A stretch of DNA of 64,000 nt from Cryptomeria japonica (taxonomy: Eukaryota > Streptophyta > Pinopsida > Cupressales > Cupressaceae): assembly GCF_030272615.1 (NCBI RefSeq), contig NC_081406.1:248181218-248245217 (forward strand). Reading direction: 5' to 3'. A program made the position numbers and the translations under genes. Of the stretch, positions 21,413 through 32,688 are shown in pieces (within the stretch, counting starts at the first letter, position 1; each line of letters starts with the position of its first letter). The notes beneath the pieces are model-generated. The model saw only the letters and a list, made by a program, of their open reading frames with translations. It did no database searches and was not told the origin of the DNA.

Positions 21413-23310
21413 TTTTTTTTTTTTTTTATAATTAAATTACTGGATAGGGCTAGTCCCCTTTCATTCCATAAAGATAAATTCATTACATAATTTCATATAG
21501 ACCATATTGGTAGATAACCTTTTAAATAATAGGTCTACTAATCACAATGCCCTACCCCAAAATTGTCTAGTTAGAAATATAGGCATCATAAAAATTCTAT
21601 TAGAACCCCTAATCTTTACTAAAATCATTTCTATTTTTTTTATTTTGTCTTTGGAATGAGAGATAAAGAGTATTCAAAGATCCGTCTCTCTTTGACCTCT
21701 TATTTTTCTTCCCTTTCACAATTGCTCATCCTTCTTCTAGCATTGCATTTGCCTTCTGGCTCTTCAGCATTGCCTCGTGCATGTCCTGCTTCATCTCAGG
21801 GATGCAAGAGGTTCTTGTGTCTGTATTTTGTATGTTTGTCGGCTTATCTTTCCTTCAAGACCTCATTTTTTCAATGTGATAATCCCCCAAGTCCAAGGAT
21901 AATGAGGATTCATTCTTGGAATCATCCACTCCCACTAAATAATTTGCAACAGAAGCCCTATATTCAAATTTTTTGTTCCTTCTTTTTAAAGCATATCCCG
22001 AGTCCTTTTCGTTTAGTCTTTTAGAAGATACCTCACTTAGATCAATGTCTGAATCCTTAGAACTTTCTTTTTCAACCACATAGCACTCTGAATCATCCTC
22101 CTCGCACCATGAAAGCTATTTTTGAGTTTTTCTTTTGGTGCACTGGGTATCCATATGACCCATTTGGAAGCACCATCTACATCGAAACAAAATTCCTTCA
22201 TAATCCAAAGTTTGCACCTAACTCAGCTTATCCTATTTCAACCATAATTCTACAGGGGGGGATTTCTTTGTATCCATTTCCACAAGGATATGAGCACGAG
22301 CATAGGTGGTATGAAAGAGCCAAAGGGAATCTCATCAACTCCCAAGAATTTACCTAAAGTATTTCCTATAGCTTCAAAACAAGATTCAGACCAAAATTGC
22401 AAAGGTAAGTTGGGAAGGAAGTCTTACCCATATGGGTGTCTTATCAAAGGATTCAAGAGCTGGGTTGAAAGAAAGGTGTCATCATTTCAACAACAACTAT
22501 TTATCTTCCCAATTCCACTGATGCTCACACAAAACTTTCCTTTTGTCTTGTATGCTATCAAAGAGCACCACTAAGAATCTCCAACCCTAGGGAAAATCTA
22601 AACATCCCCTTCCAATATGGGTTTCCATCTCTCTAAGACCCATTTGTGAAGCTCACTCAAGCTTGGCCAAATGCCCTTAAACCTCCCTATCAACCCCCTT
22701 TCAAATAAAAACTTTTTCAGTTTTTGCTACTTCATGCCCAATATCTTCATCTAGAAAAATTGTTAGCCTATTTCCCAATGACAGAATGCCCTTTTTCTAC
22801 TCCAAAGAGACCAAATCTTGTTGCCTCTTTAGACCCATGAGAACCCTTCCCATTACCAAACTTTTGATCAAACCCAAGGGAGATCTCATCATTCTTCTCT
22901 TGAGTCATCTTATCGCTTCCCTTTGTATCTCTACACCTAGAAGGCATACCAAAAACCCCTTTTTTAGTTCGTGGGTTATTTGATTCACCTTGCTCTAGGA
23001 GATGTCTAGCTCCACCCTTAAAAGTCCTCCCCAGTTCCAAGCATTGAGCACAGTTTTAGGAAGAAGAGTCAGTAGACCCCAATCCATTTGTGCTAGCACA
23101 CCAAAATGTGGGGTACACCTTCCCAACCCTATCAGATTATGGGTTCAACTTAGAAGCAAAATTCTCAGCCTTGGGTGTTTCTAAGATTCTATTACTTGAA
23201 AAAACCCTAGATCTACCCTTCTACCGCCATTCCATATTTTGGGTTTGTTCTCTTGCACTGAAAACCCAAGAGCCACAACCAGAGACATTAAAGAAAAATG
23301 GATTGTGAAA
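21413..23310 (-). mobile_element. LINE remnant with ORF1 but no ORF2
   Basis: The plus-strand T15 run at 21413-21427 reads as a poly-A tail on the minus strand, preceded there by an AT-rich 3' end containing GGGACTAGCCC. Above it the minus strand encodes a DUF4283/zinc-knuckle ORF1 (23040-21855), but there is no endonuclease or RT. This is best explained by a LINE that lost ORF2 by internal deletion. The 5' limit is uncertain. Confidence 0.55.
21855..23040 (-). pseudogene. LINE ORF1-like DUF4283 protein with zinc knuckle
   Basis: Minus strand. The N-terminal part is polar (23040-22768). DUF4283 landmarks follow across stops and shifts: EMETHIGRG, VVLFDSIQDKRKVLCEHQW, LSFNPALESFDKTPIWVRLP, then SCFEAIGNTLGKFLGVDE (about 22390-22340). 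A textbook knuckle CRWCFQMGHMDTQC (CX2CX4HX4C) lies at about 22175-22134. The tail is acidic and serine-rich (ESSKDSDIDLSEVSSK). At least two frameshifts and several stops are present, so it is a pseudogene. Confidence 0.65.
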
Positions 23311-23639
23311 GGAAAATACCTTACCCACATCCTTCATTGCCACCACTGGGTTATAGTTTCGCAGATAGTGGCTTCCCTTGCCTCTTGCACTGGGATAAAA
23401 TAAACTATCCCTCTAGTCATACCCTCCTATACCTGCATTTTCCCTCTTGTTTTGATCCGGAGGATAAAATAAATTATCTCCAATACTCCAGAAATAAACA
23501 CATGGCGCCTCAAGAGGAAAATGATTTAACAAAAGATATGTTATGAGATTCGAATGCATAACCTCCCTCAACAAACCCACCACTTTTCACAGCTAGACCA
23601 TTCATTCGCATTTACTATTTTATAGAGAGAAGTTGGTTT

Positions 23640-24500
23640 TACTGTATAACCAACTGTGCAAAGATAGAATGGAGGCCGACGGGGGTGGAACCCTTGACTA
23701 CCAGTCTCCCAAAATGGATGGAAACCGTTGTGCTATATATAGCACTTGAATTATAAGCGGCCCAAATTGCATTTAAACAATGCGAAGCCCACCAATCCCT
23801 ATTTTAAATGGGATATTAGTTAAATAAACCCGCTAATGAGTAATGATGCCAAATTAGAATGTAAGGGGGATATGCACGGGAAATAATTTGTTGTAAAGGG
23901 TTATTAATGGGAGTTGGTGGTTTTAGTCTATTTTAGACTTATTTTATGTATAAAAGGGGGGTAGTAGTCCTTTTTGAGACATCCAGGTGATGAGAAGGAG
24001 ATTATGAACTTGAAGGCTTGTTGATTATTCCTGCAAATTGGAGAATAATGTTGCCATTGTGCTTGAAGGGAATATCTTGTAACACTTGTAATTGATTTTG
24101 GAGCTAATCGGATTGGTCCCCCTATTGGAGCAGGACCCAGAGACGTAGTCCGACCCGCGGATGAACTCTGTTATCAATTGTGTTTTGTCTTCTATCTTCC
24201 TACTCTCTTTCTTTCAGTTCATTACCTTTATTATGCTTTGTTCATTTAAGCATTATTATGATAATTCGCTCAGATTAAAGATTTGAATTAACTTGTGTAA
24301 TATTGTTAAGCATTTGTCTATAATTGTCATAGATCCTAATCAGATCATGTTTGGAGCACCATGCACAACATCCGTCCATTGCCTCTTGTTCTGGGTAGTA
24401 GAGGAGTGCGAAAAATTTGATGGAAATCTGTTGTTCGGGAGACTTAGGGGGAAAGGCGGCAATGTTGACTGTTGCAAGTCCAAGTTAAGTCTAGTTTGAT
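23640..24500 (+). promoter_or_regulatory. promoter-like / possible solo LTR remnant
   Basis: TATAAAAG at 23949-23956 is followed by moderately GC-rich sequence containing GACGTAGTCCGACCCGCGG near 24143, which resembles the GACGTAG...CCGAACC string in U5 of many plant Copia LTRs. I found no second copy, TSD or PBS, so it could be a solo LTR, a worn LTR or an old promoter. Confidence 0.3.
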
Positions 24501-26380
24501 CTTACTAATTCAATCTATGAGCTAATAGTTTGAAGAGAACATATTTGAAGATTTTAATAACATTGAAACAAAAAAATTAGATTTATACTAAAAAATAAAT
24601 AATAAATTTAAATAAAACTTGATTGGTGATAACGCCCGAACAATTTTGTCTGACATCTAGTGTTCATTGTAGTTGAAACTATGCCCCCATACATTCTAAT
24701 GTTTTTCTTGCTTCTTTGAAGAATTATATTGAATTAAAGTAAATATCAATTTGATCCTATAAATTATTTGTAGAATTTTTTAATCCTATAAATTATTTAC
24801 AGTAGAATTTTTAATGTTTCTCTTGCTTTGTAGATTCTTTTTTTTCATAAGTGAAAGGTGAATCATTTGAAAGGATCTCAGAGATTTACACATACTTTAT
24901 TTTATCATTTCATAATATTTCATAATATATATAAATTAATGATGATTAAAAATTTTATTTATAGTTTTTAAATATTATATAAAATAATTTAAATTTCTAT
25001 TATATATTACGTTTTAAAAATATAAAAAATAATTATAAATAAGTAGAAGAAAACATTCAATATTTAAAACTGAGAAAAAAAACATTATGTGATTTGTAAT
25101 TAAAAGTAAATATTAATCAATTATATATAGAGTTAAAGATTCAAATCAGGTTCTCGTTTAAGTTTGAAAATATAATTATCAAATTTATATTTTTCTTTAT
25201 TTAATATATATTAAAATAGCACGTAATATACGATTTAATGCATGGCACTTCAAATTTAATTATTAATAAATTGTAAAAATATTAATATTAGTATACATTA
25301 TTTTAAAATATTTGGTATAGAAATACATATTTATTTAAAATATTTTTAATTTTTAGAACAACTTAGTAATTTATCATGTTAGTGATGAGAATTCACATGA
25401 GGCTAATTAGATTTTTTCTTTATATGTACATAACTTTGAGGCCACCACGAACAAAATTGGAAACAATACTCCTACAAGAGGGAAATTGTTTACATTGCAT
25501 TTGCTAAAATGCTTCTAAATTTCAGCTAATTCATAGTACGTAGGAGAACAGATGGGGCTTTTGTTGAGCACACCAATGAATATGTTCCCTTTGTTTGGAT
25601 CAAACAAGACTAGGAAGTGCCCTCCAAACTGCTTCACACAGGTAATACAGGCTATGGACATCCAACAAAGCATAACAAAATTAAATGAAATGTTAAAGTT
25701 TTGATTTATTTTGTATTATATTTTATTGGCTAACGTATTAGATAAAGATATAATGATTTTTGTTTTGCTTTTGAAGCAATATAGAAAATAATGTATTGTG
25801 TTTTATTATTGGAGGTGTATGGGATCACTATTGGTTGAAATCATTTTTTTTATGTTTTAACCATGACTACACATATGTCAAAAATTTCTTGCACTTTTGG
25901 AACCATTCATTCTACACCTAACAAAACCTTTGAATATTTGGATTGATCTTCAAATAACTATGGTCTTAATTTGTTTTTAAATAGTTATGATTGGACATTT
26001 GGGGCTATCTTTGGTACACTTGGCAAGGCCTCCAAAGACTCATCAAGGACATCATATAGATAAACTAAAATAGGATCACACTAGAGGTTGGTGGCACAAT
26101 AGGATGGAATATTTCTATCATCTTAAGTTATCTTCCCACTTTGAGATTGTGCTTTACATGAGAAGATTTTTTATCTTTAGTTTTCTTGTTTCTTTTTGGA
26201 TTTTAGTTTCGATGCTAACCAATTTGAAGAATACATATACTGTGAAGTTTGATCTTTAAAGGTAGGTAAAGGATTTTCTATTGAGCTCAATTTGGATTGT
26301 TGCCCAACAAGTTTATGAGACCATGATCGATAATTGTACCTTTATGAGGGTCATTAGAAATCTTGAGGGTGATCGTACGA
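24501..26380. other. AT-rich spacer with one coding-like patch
   Basis: Very AT-rich (24.5-25.4 kb especially). The only coding-like segment is on the minus strand at about 25521-25645, listed separately. Otherwise nothing is recognised. Confidence 0.5.
25521..25645 (-). pseudogene. coding-like 3' exon fragment, unknown protein
   Basis: On the minus strand, after a possible AG splice acceptor, the frame reads FGGHFLVLFDPNKGN, then IFIGVLNKSPICSP, ending YYELAEI and TAG. Amino-acid composition and the clean frame suggest a real terminal exon, perhaps captured from a host gene. I do not recognise the family. Length and context are too small to be sure. Confidence 0.25.
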
Positions 26381-26384
26381 ATCT

Positions 26385-26640
26385 GTGTCGCACTTTAGGC
26401 TAACAATGCCTATTCCCGTCAGACCGATTTGGCCCCATTCGACAGCCACGTTGTGCTATCGTGGCAAGGAGTTTCCAGTCGAAACAATTCCGAGGGGAAC
26501 GGTTCCGGTCGGAAACCCCTTGCCCTATATAGGTGTTGAAATCTACCCAAGCCGCTCATTTTGCATTGAGCAGCTTGGAGTTAAGCAAGAGGGCGCAAAA
26601 AGTCTCAGAGATCTGGCCAGAAGGGTTTCGACAGTAAGTA
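26385..26640 (+). promoter_or_regulatory. GC-rich promoter-like island with TATA box and splice donor
   Basis: About 250 bp of clearly higher GC than its surroundings. CCTATATAGG lies at about 26524-26533, and 100 bp downstream is GACAGTAAGTACC, a strong splice-donor match. A first exon of a longer transcription unit is possible; the next coding exon on the same strand starts at 29903. An ORF of 97 codons covers it but shows no domain. Confidence 0.35.
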
Positions 26641-26804
26641 CCTTTTTTTTTTTAAATGTATTTATTTTAACATATTAATTTATATTGTTTTTTTTAATCA
26701 TTTTTAATAGAAAATAAATTTTTTTTAAGCTTTTAAAAAATATATATATTTTTTATATATATTCTATCATATTAGTTTAGAATATTAGGAAATAAATACA
26801 CACA

Positions 26805-26840
26805 TATATATGTGAATGCATACACAGACATACACATACA

Positions 26841-26871
<31 letters not shown>

Positions 26872-27085
26872 GTACACATACATACATACACATACATACA
26901 CATACATACAAACATACATACAAACATACACAAACATACATACCTACCTACATAGATGTACATACATAGATATAAAATAATTATATGTACAAATTTTGGA
27001 CATACACATACATACCTATGTCTACATACATACAAACACACATACATGTACATACACATACATAAATACATAAATGCATACATAC
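26805..27085. repeat. (TACA)n microsatellite
   Basis: Imperfect CATA/TACA tetranucleotide repeats over about 280 bp, with a few short unique breaks. The Tyr/Met/Val/Cys-rich minus-strand ORF here is a repeat translation. Confidence 0.85.
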
Positions 27086-27119
27086 ATAAATACACATAAA
27101 ATAATTATATACGCCTTAG

Positions 27120-28582
27120 GACATACATACACCTTAGGACATGATATGAGGGGTCGTGTGTGGTCCTGAGGGGTCACACATGTGCTATGAGGGGTCATGT
27201 GTGGTCCTGAGGGGTCACACATAGGACCACACATGACCCCTCATAGCATGTCCTGCGGTGTATGTATATATGTATGTGTATGTATACATCCTAAGGAGTA
27301 TATAATTATTTTATAAGATCCCTTAGTACCACTAAAGGCCCCTTGCTACACATGTGCACCCCTTAGAACCTATTATGACCACATAAGACCAAATGGTGTC
27401 GCAAGGTGCCATATGTAGTCCTAAGGGGTCATGCATGTGTTCTGACACATGCGTGACCCCTTAGGACCACATAGGACCACATAGGACCAAATGGTGTCGC
27501 AAGGGGTCAGATGTGGTCCTAAGGGGTCACTCATGTGTTCTAACACATGTGTGACCCCTTAGGACGACTTAAGGCCCCTTGCGACACATGTCCACCCCTT
27601 AGGACCTATTAGCACCACAAAAGACCAAATGTTATCGCAAGGGGTCATATGTGGTCCTAAGGAGTCACGCATGTGTTCTAACACATGCGTGACTCCTTAG
27701 GATCACTTAAGGCCCCTTGCGACACATGTGTACCCCTTAGGACCTATTAGGACCACATAGGACAAAGTGATGTCGCAAGGGGTCATATGTGGTCCTAAGG
27801 GGTCACGCATGTGTTCTAATACATGCATGACCCCTTAGGACCCCTTAAGGCCCCTTGTGACACATGTGTGCCCCTTATGACCTATTAGGACCACATATGA
27901 CCAAATGGTGTCACAAGGGGTCATATGTGGTCCTAAGGGGTCACACATGTGTTCTAACGCATGTGTGACCCCTTGGGACCTATTAGGACCACATAGGACC
28001 AAATGATGTCGCAAGGGGTCAGATGTGGTCCTAAGGGATCACGCATGTGTTCTAACACATGTGTGACCCCTTAGGACCACTTAAGGCCCCTTGCAACACA
28101 TGTGCACCCCTTAGGACCTATTAGGACCACATAGGACCGAGTGTTGTCACAAGGGGTCATATGTGGTCCTAAGGGGTCATGCATGTGTTCTAACACATGT
28201 GTGACCCCTTAGGACCACTTAAGGCCCCTTGCAACACATGTGCACCCCTTAGGACCTATTAGGACCACATAGGACCAAATGGTGTTGCAAGGGGTCATAT
28301 GTGGTCCTAAGGGGTCACACATGTTTTCTAACACATGTGTGACCCCTTAGCACCACTTAAGGCCCCTTGTGACACATGTCTACCCCTTAGGACCTATTAG
28401 GACCACAAAAGACCAAATGTTATCGCAAGGGGTCATATGTGGTCCTAAGTAGAACACATGCGTGACCCCTTAGGACCACTTAAGGCCCCTTGCGACACAT
28501 GTGCACCCCGTAGGACCACTTAAGGCCCCTTGTGACACATGTGCACCTCTTAGGACTAGTTAAGGCTCCTTGCGACACATGG
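27120..28582. repeat. satellite, ~138-bp unit with long palindrome
   Basis: Eight to nine units. The marker TTCTAACACATG (or variants) falls near 27440, 27538, 27675, 27813, 27952, 28049, 28188 and 28325; spacing is 137-139 bp except two 97-98-bp short units. Each marker is the centre of a near-perfect ~50-bp inverted repeat with arms GTCCTAAGGGGTCACGCATG and its complement. Units also share ACCTATTAGGACCACATAGG and AAGGCCCCTTGCGACACATG. The array resumes briefly at 29412-29450 beyond the inverted duplication. Confidence 0.9.
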
Positions 28583-28748
28583 AAACAAGCTCATCAGCTA
28601 CCAAGAAGAGAGAAATTGGAGAAAAGTAGAGGAAATTGTTAAAGGGTGATAAATACATAGAGAGTATGCAATACAAACAAACAATGTCTGGAGTGTGTGA
28701 TGTGGTCTCTAATTTATGTCCAGAGGGAGTAACTGGTTTTGGAGTTGG

Positions 28749-28976
28749 ATGGGGAAACCTATTGGGCCATGCTTGGAGGAAATCATTGTGTTCATGCAAG
28801 GGCCACCTTTTTTCTATTATGAGAATGATGATTTTACACCGAAGGATATTTGGAAGACAATTTCCAAAATTTTTTATGGTGTGGAACCATAGTTGGTGGA
28901 CTCGAAGTACACTTTTCAGCATCTTAGAAGGCCAAGAAGCTATGTACACAATCTCCCAATAGAAGGGCAATTTTGA
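28749..28976 (+). pseudogene. DRM-like DNA methyltransferase fragment, left arm
   Basis: ATG at 28749 reads MGKPIGPCLEEIIVFMQ, then GPPFFYYENDDFTPKDIW, then KTISKIFYGVEP and a TAG at 28890. It continues LVDSKY, then RRPRSYVHNLPIEGQF and a TGA. The order 'GPP(F/Y)FYYEN...W..IS.F.Y..EPE.VDS..FS...R..GY.HNLP.E.RF' is what I recall for the N-terminal part of plant DRM-type (domains rearranged) cytosine methyltransferases, the RNA-directed de novo enzymes. The catalytic motifs are not included. This is a captured fragment, not a working gene. Confidence 0.5.
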
Positions 28977-29175
28977 AAGCATAATTCTCTAGTCTTCTGG
29001 AAGTTGAAAAGTACTTCGATGAGTCCACCAACTCTGGTTCCACACCATAGAAATTTTTGGATATTGTCTTCCAAATATCCTTCGGTGCAAAATCATCATT
29101 CTCATAATAGAAAAAAGGTGCCCCTTTCATGAACACATTGATTTCCTCCAAGCGTGGCCCAATAGGTTTCCCCAT
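28924..29175 (-). pseudogene. DRM-like DNA methyltransferase fragment, right arm
   Basis: Mirror copy of the left-arm fragment, better preserved: MGKPIGPRLEEINVFMK, then GAPFFYYENDDFAPKDIW, then KTISKNFYGVEPELVDS, where Glu stands in place of the stop in the left copy. SKYFSTSRRL follows, after which the frame runs into the unpaired centre. That the right copy lacks the stop suggests the left one decayed after duplication. Assignment rests on motif memory. Confidence 0.5.
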
Positions 29176-29345
29176 CCAACTCCAAAACTAGTTACTCCCT
29201 CCGAACATAAATTAGAGACCACATCACACACTCCAGACATTGTTTGTTTGTATTGCATACTCTCTATACATGTATTTATCACCCTTTAACAATTTCCTCT
29301 GCTTTTCTCCAATTGCTCTCTTTTGGGCAACTAATGAGCTTGTTT

Positions 29346-29902
29346 ACACGTCATTCAAGATAATGCAGACCTACTTGGTTTCTTTTATGAAATTTACTTG
29401 CACCCCAAGTACGACCTATTAGGACCACATAAGACCAAATTAGGACCTATTAATTAATTTATACATATGCAAAATTGTGAATTAATTGTAAATTCATTTT
29501 ACTTAATTGTAAATTAATTTGACTTAACTTGGGGTCTTAATTTGACTTAATTTGACTAATTTTCAAATTAATTATTGTATATGCAAATATATGTAATTGT
29601 AAATTGGACATATATTGAAATTTAAAATTAAATTTATAGTTGTTTAAATTTCTTTTGTGCATAGATTTCTAGAAGTTTATCTTAAATTTGTCTTTATATC
29701 TAGAAAATTTTAACTCAAGTATGCATTTATGATGTTTAAATTTCTTTAAAGTGTATATATCTAATTTCTTTAATTTACTTGTTTTTAAATATGTTTAAAA
29801 TGATTTAAATGTATGTATACGTTTATAATTTTTGTTTAATGTGTACTACATACATGCACATGTGCAGATATATATCTAGTTCTACATTATCCACTTAACA
29901 TC
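29346..29902. other. AT-rich spacer with satellite remnant
   Basis: Positions 29412-29450 contain ACCTATTAGGACCACATAAG, a piece of the satellite unit. The remainder is AT-rich with ATTTGACTTAATT-type short repeats. No gene seen. Confidence 0.6.
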
Positions 29903-32060
29903 ATGCCTGACGAGCCTGGATCACATAACACGAGTACTTGTGAGCCTAGTGTTCATCCTCGTGGGAGTGAGAAGATGTTGCATAGGTCTGCAACAACTCC
30001 ACAAGAGAGACAACAACTCTACAATCAGACTGCTAAGGCACTCCAACGTGCCTTAGATAATTTAAATATCACTTTGGAAAACATGCATGATCACACAAAT
30101 AAACAAAGGGGTGAGACTATTAGACATGGGCTAGTTCATATGATTGACCTCATCAACAATTATAATCCATATGTTGAGGCCAACACAAAGGAATTCTATA
30201 GATCCCTTTCACGCAGTGTACATGGTACTGTGAAATGGGACATGGTGAATGATAGGGTTTCCACAACTAATGTGAAAACCATGTTTCCTCATTATCAGGC
30301 CTCTGGTAGGGTGAAAGGCTATATGCCTACCAGGTGCATGAATGTACTACTAACACCATTTATCTATCCTAGATAGTTAACCACTCATCATAGGTGGTCC
30401 AAAAGGATGAGTTGCCCCTTTATTTTTGCAAACAATTATTTGCAGAGTTTCATTTATTGGATGATGTTGATTACACCGATTTTTTGAAACATGCTAGGCA
30501 AGGGAAGGGCATATTTTCAGATAAGTTTAGATGACCAGGTACACCCCCGCCCATTAATAAACAAGCATTGATTGGTCCAGACCTTGTGGTTCTTCCGAAG
30601 AGTGCGAACCTAGCACATGTTGCATATAGTGTGCCAGATGACACTCGACAATCCGTATTTTCCAGTATTGCTACTATAGCCACACAAGTGGATGAGATGA
30701 CATCAGATTGAGTGGGTAGATAATTTTTTGCACTCTCATACTAGCATTCATGATGCATCAACGAGTGATGAACCATATGTTCAAGTAGACATTCCATCGT
30801 CGATGGATGCTGCACACATGCATGACATAGATCCTTTACGACAGATGAGCGCATGCTTATCCAGTGATCTCTTGGATCCATATCACATCATTGCTATGGA
30901 TCATGGGATCCCACTATAGGATGCCCCATCATTTGTTAGGCGTGCACTTGGTAGACTGGGTGCATCTAGTCATGGTTGTGAGCATACAGATTATCAGTCT
31001 ACTGCTACTGCACATCCTATTGCCCTACCCCAGCATACAATAGTTAGTCAGGATACACCTCCTCCTCCTATTTATACATTAGTTGATCGAGCCACAATAC
31101 CTGATACTGGATTTTTTGGGGATGTTCACTACCATGCTTATGGAGCCAGACAGTGAGGGGATCATTTTGCAGTGCGCTCCTTGCATGATTCTGACATCAG
31201 TAGGATCAGACCAGCCTTACATGTTGTAGGAGAGGTATAAATTATATAATATATAATTTACTAATTTTAATTTAGATATTTTATATAGCTACTTGATTGT
31301 ACACATGAACTACATAGATTAAATTAATTATATATATATTGGATTGTATTTTTTGAACTATATAGGGTATCATGGTAGGGTCGATGTATGGAGATTTGGA
31401 TGCTACCACTGACCTATTTGTTCATCAGGAGACACAGGTATATATGAAGTTTAAATTACTATTATTATTTTTTTAAGTTCTATTTAAATGGATATCTAGG
31501 TGTTGATTAAATAATTTCTTGAGCGATTTAAATTATATATATATATATATCCAATAAAATGTGTGCATTGTCTAGGATGAGCGAGATTTGCGCAGGATGA
31601 GCCATTCATCTTGCAAACATTCAAGAGTCCAGCATGCACGCGATGGAGGTGTTATAGACCCCGAGGTATGTTTATCTACAACCTCATGTACGTGTACATG
31701 TTCAATTAGATTAGATTTAAATAATAATGAATGTTTAAATAATGTACATGTTCAAGTTCATGTGTAATTTATATTGCAGGCGCAGGGGGCGATGTTTGAG
31801 GATTTGCACAGTGCCACCGACCCTATTCATCATGAGACACAGGTGCATACATTATAACTTTAAATTAATTACATCTTAAATATTTAAGTTCTATTTTTAA
31901 AGGGTTAGCTTGCAAGTTATGAATGTATGGGTACACATGTATATCTAACAAAATTTCAACATTGCAGGATGTGCCATTATCACACAGGTTGAGCTCCTCA
32001 TCACATAGACGTCCTAGAATCCTGCATGCACATGGTGGTGATGTTAGAGATTCTTCATAG
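29903..32060 (+). pseudogene. multi-exon gene of unknown family with duplicated exon pair
   Basis: ATG 29903 opens a 157-codon frame (QERQQLYNQTAKALQRALDN, then LVHMIDLINNYNPYVEA) to 30376. A second frame runs about 30396-30708 (ELPLYFCKQLFAEFHLLDD, then ARQGKGIFSDKF) and shifts near 30708 into a third frame, which ends at a donor at 31234 (stops TAG 30917 and TGA 31154). Four short exons follow, all in phase 0 with AG/GT borders: 31366-31437, 31576-31665, 31780-31842 and 31968-32060. Exons 1 and 3 are related (DLDATTDLFVHQETQ and DLHSATDPIHHETQ), as are 2 and 4 (RMSHSSCKHSRVQHARDGG and RLSSSSHRRPRILHAHGG). I do not recognise the family. It could be a transposon protein or a decayed host gene. 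Confidence 0.5.
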
Positions 32061-32688
32061 GTATGTTTGTCTACATACAAATGATCATAATCTATGTTAC
32101 TTAAAATAATTTACTTTAGTACATTCAAATTAAATGTTTTATGTATGATTTTATGCATGCATACTCTATTGCAAGTGCATGGATCAGGACATGCTTTAGG
32201 ATAGGGCCCTGAGTGACCCATTATTTATATATACATATGTGCATGTGCACACATTTTATAGACATTTCATATATATTTGTACAAGTGTACTAGACATTTC
32301 ATACATGTGTATTGTACACATTTCATATGCATATGTGTACTAGATATTTATTTTCCATATTTCATGTGTGTGTGTGTGTGAGTGTTAGATAGATGTACAC
32401 TTCATAGACATATATGTGTATGTGTTAGATAGATCTAAATTTCATACTACTTTGCACATTTATATATAAATAGATTACGTTTTTGAAAGTTAAGTGTTTA
32501 AATGATAGAATCTCTAAGTCATTTGAATCTAGTTAAGTGTTCTAGTTAATTGTACATGTGTATGTGAAAGTTAAGTGTTTATGTCTATTTTAACTTTGTT
32601 CATTGTTAAACAAATTTAGTTGTTAAAATTTAATTTAGTTGTTCATTTTAGTTAAGTGTTTATGTGCATGTTTAATGAACTTACTTAA
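32061..32688. other. AT-rich spacer with TGTGTG/TACATA runs
   Basis: Simple-sequence rich, including a short (TG)n near 32369. Its left edge may be the intron following the last exon of the neighbouring gene. No ORF supported. Confidence 0.5.

Larger units (their letters stand above)
28583..29345. repeat. inverted duplication, ~340-bp arms, inside the satellite
   Basis: The left arm 28583-28918 and right arm 29003-29345 are reverse complements with scattered differences; the outer ends read AAACAAGCTCAT and ATGAGCTTGTTT. The ~84-bp centre is unpaired. Both arms carry the same gene fragment (next two entries). Satellite sequence abuts the left edge and reappears about 65 bp after the right edge. 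Confidence 0.88.

Noticed and set aside
26772-27095. 107-codon Tyr/Met/Cys/Val-rich minus-strand ORF
   Set aside because: Repeat translation of (TACA)n with no domain.
27120-28582. CRISPR-like array of repeats and spacers
   Set aside because: Units are near-identical throughout (no unique spacers), 138 bp long, in a plant-type context; it is a satellite.
29903-30376. Intact host gene
   Set aside because: The frame breaks repeatedly (shift near 30708, stops 30917 and 31154) and the last exon ends in a stop at the position of a conserved Glu codon; kept as pseudogene only.
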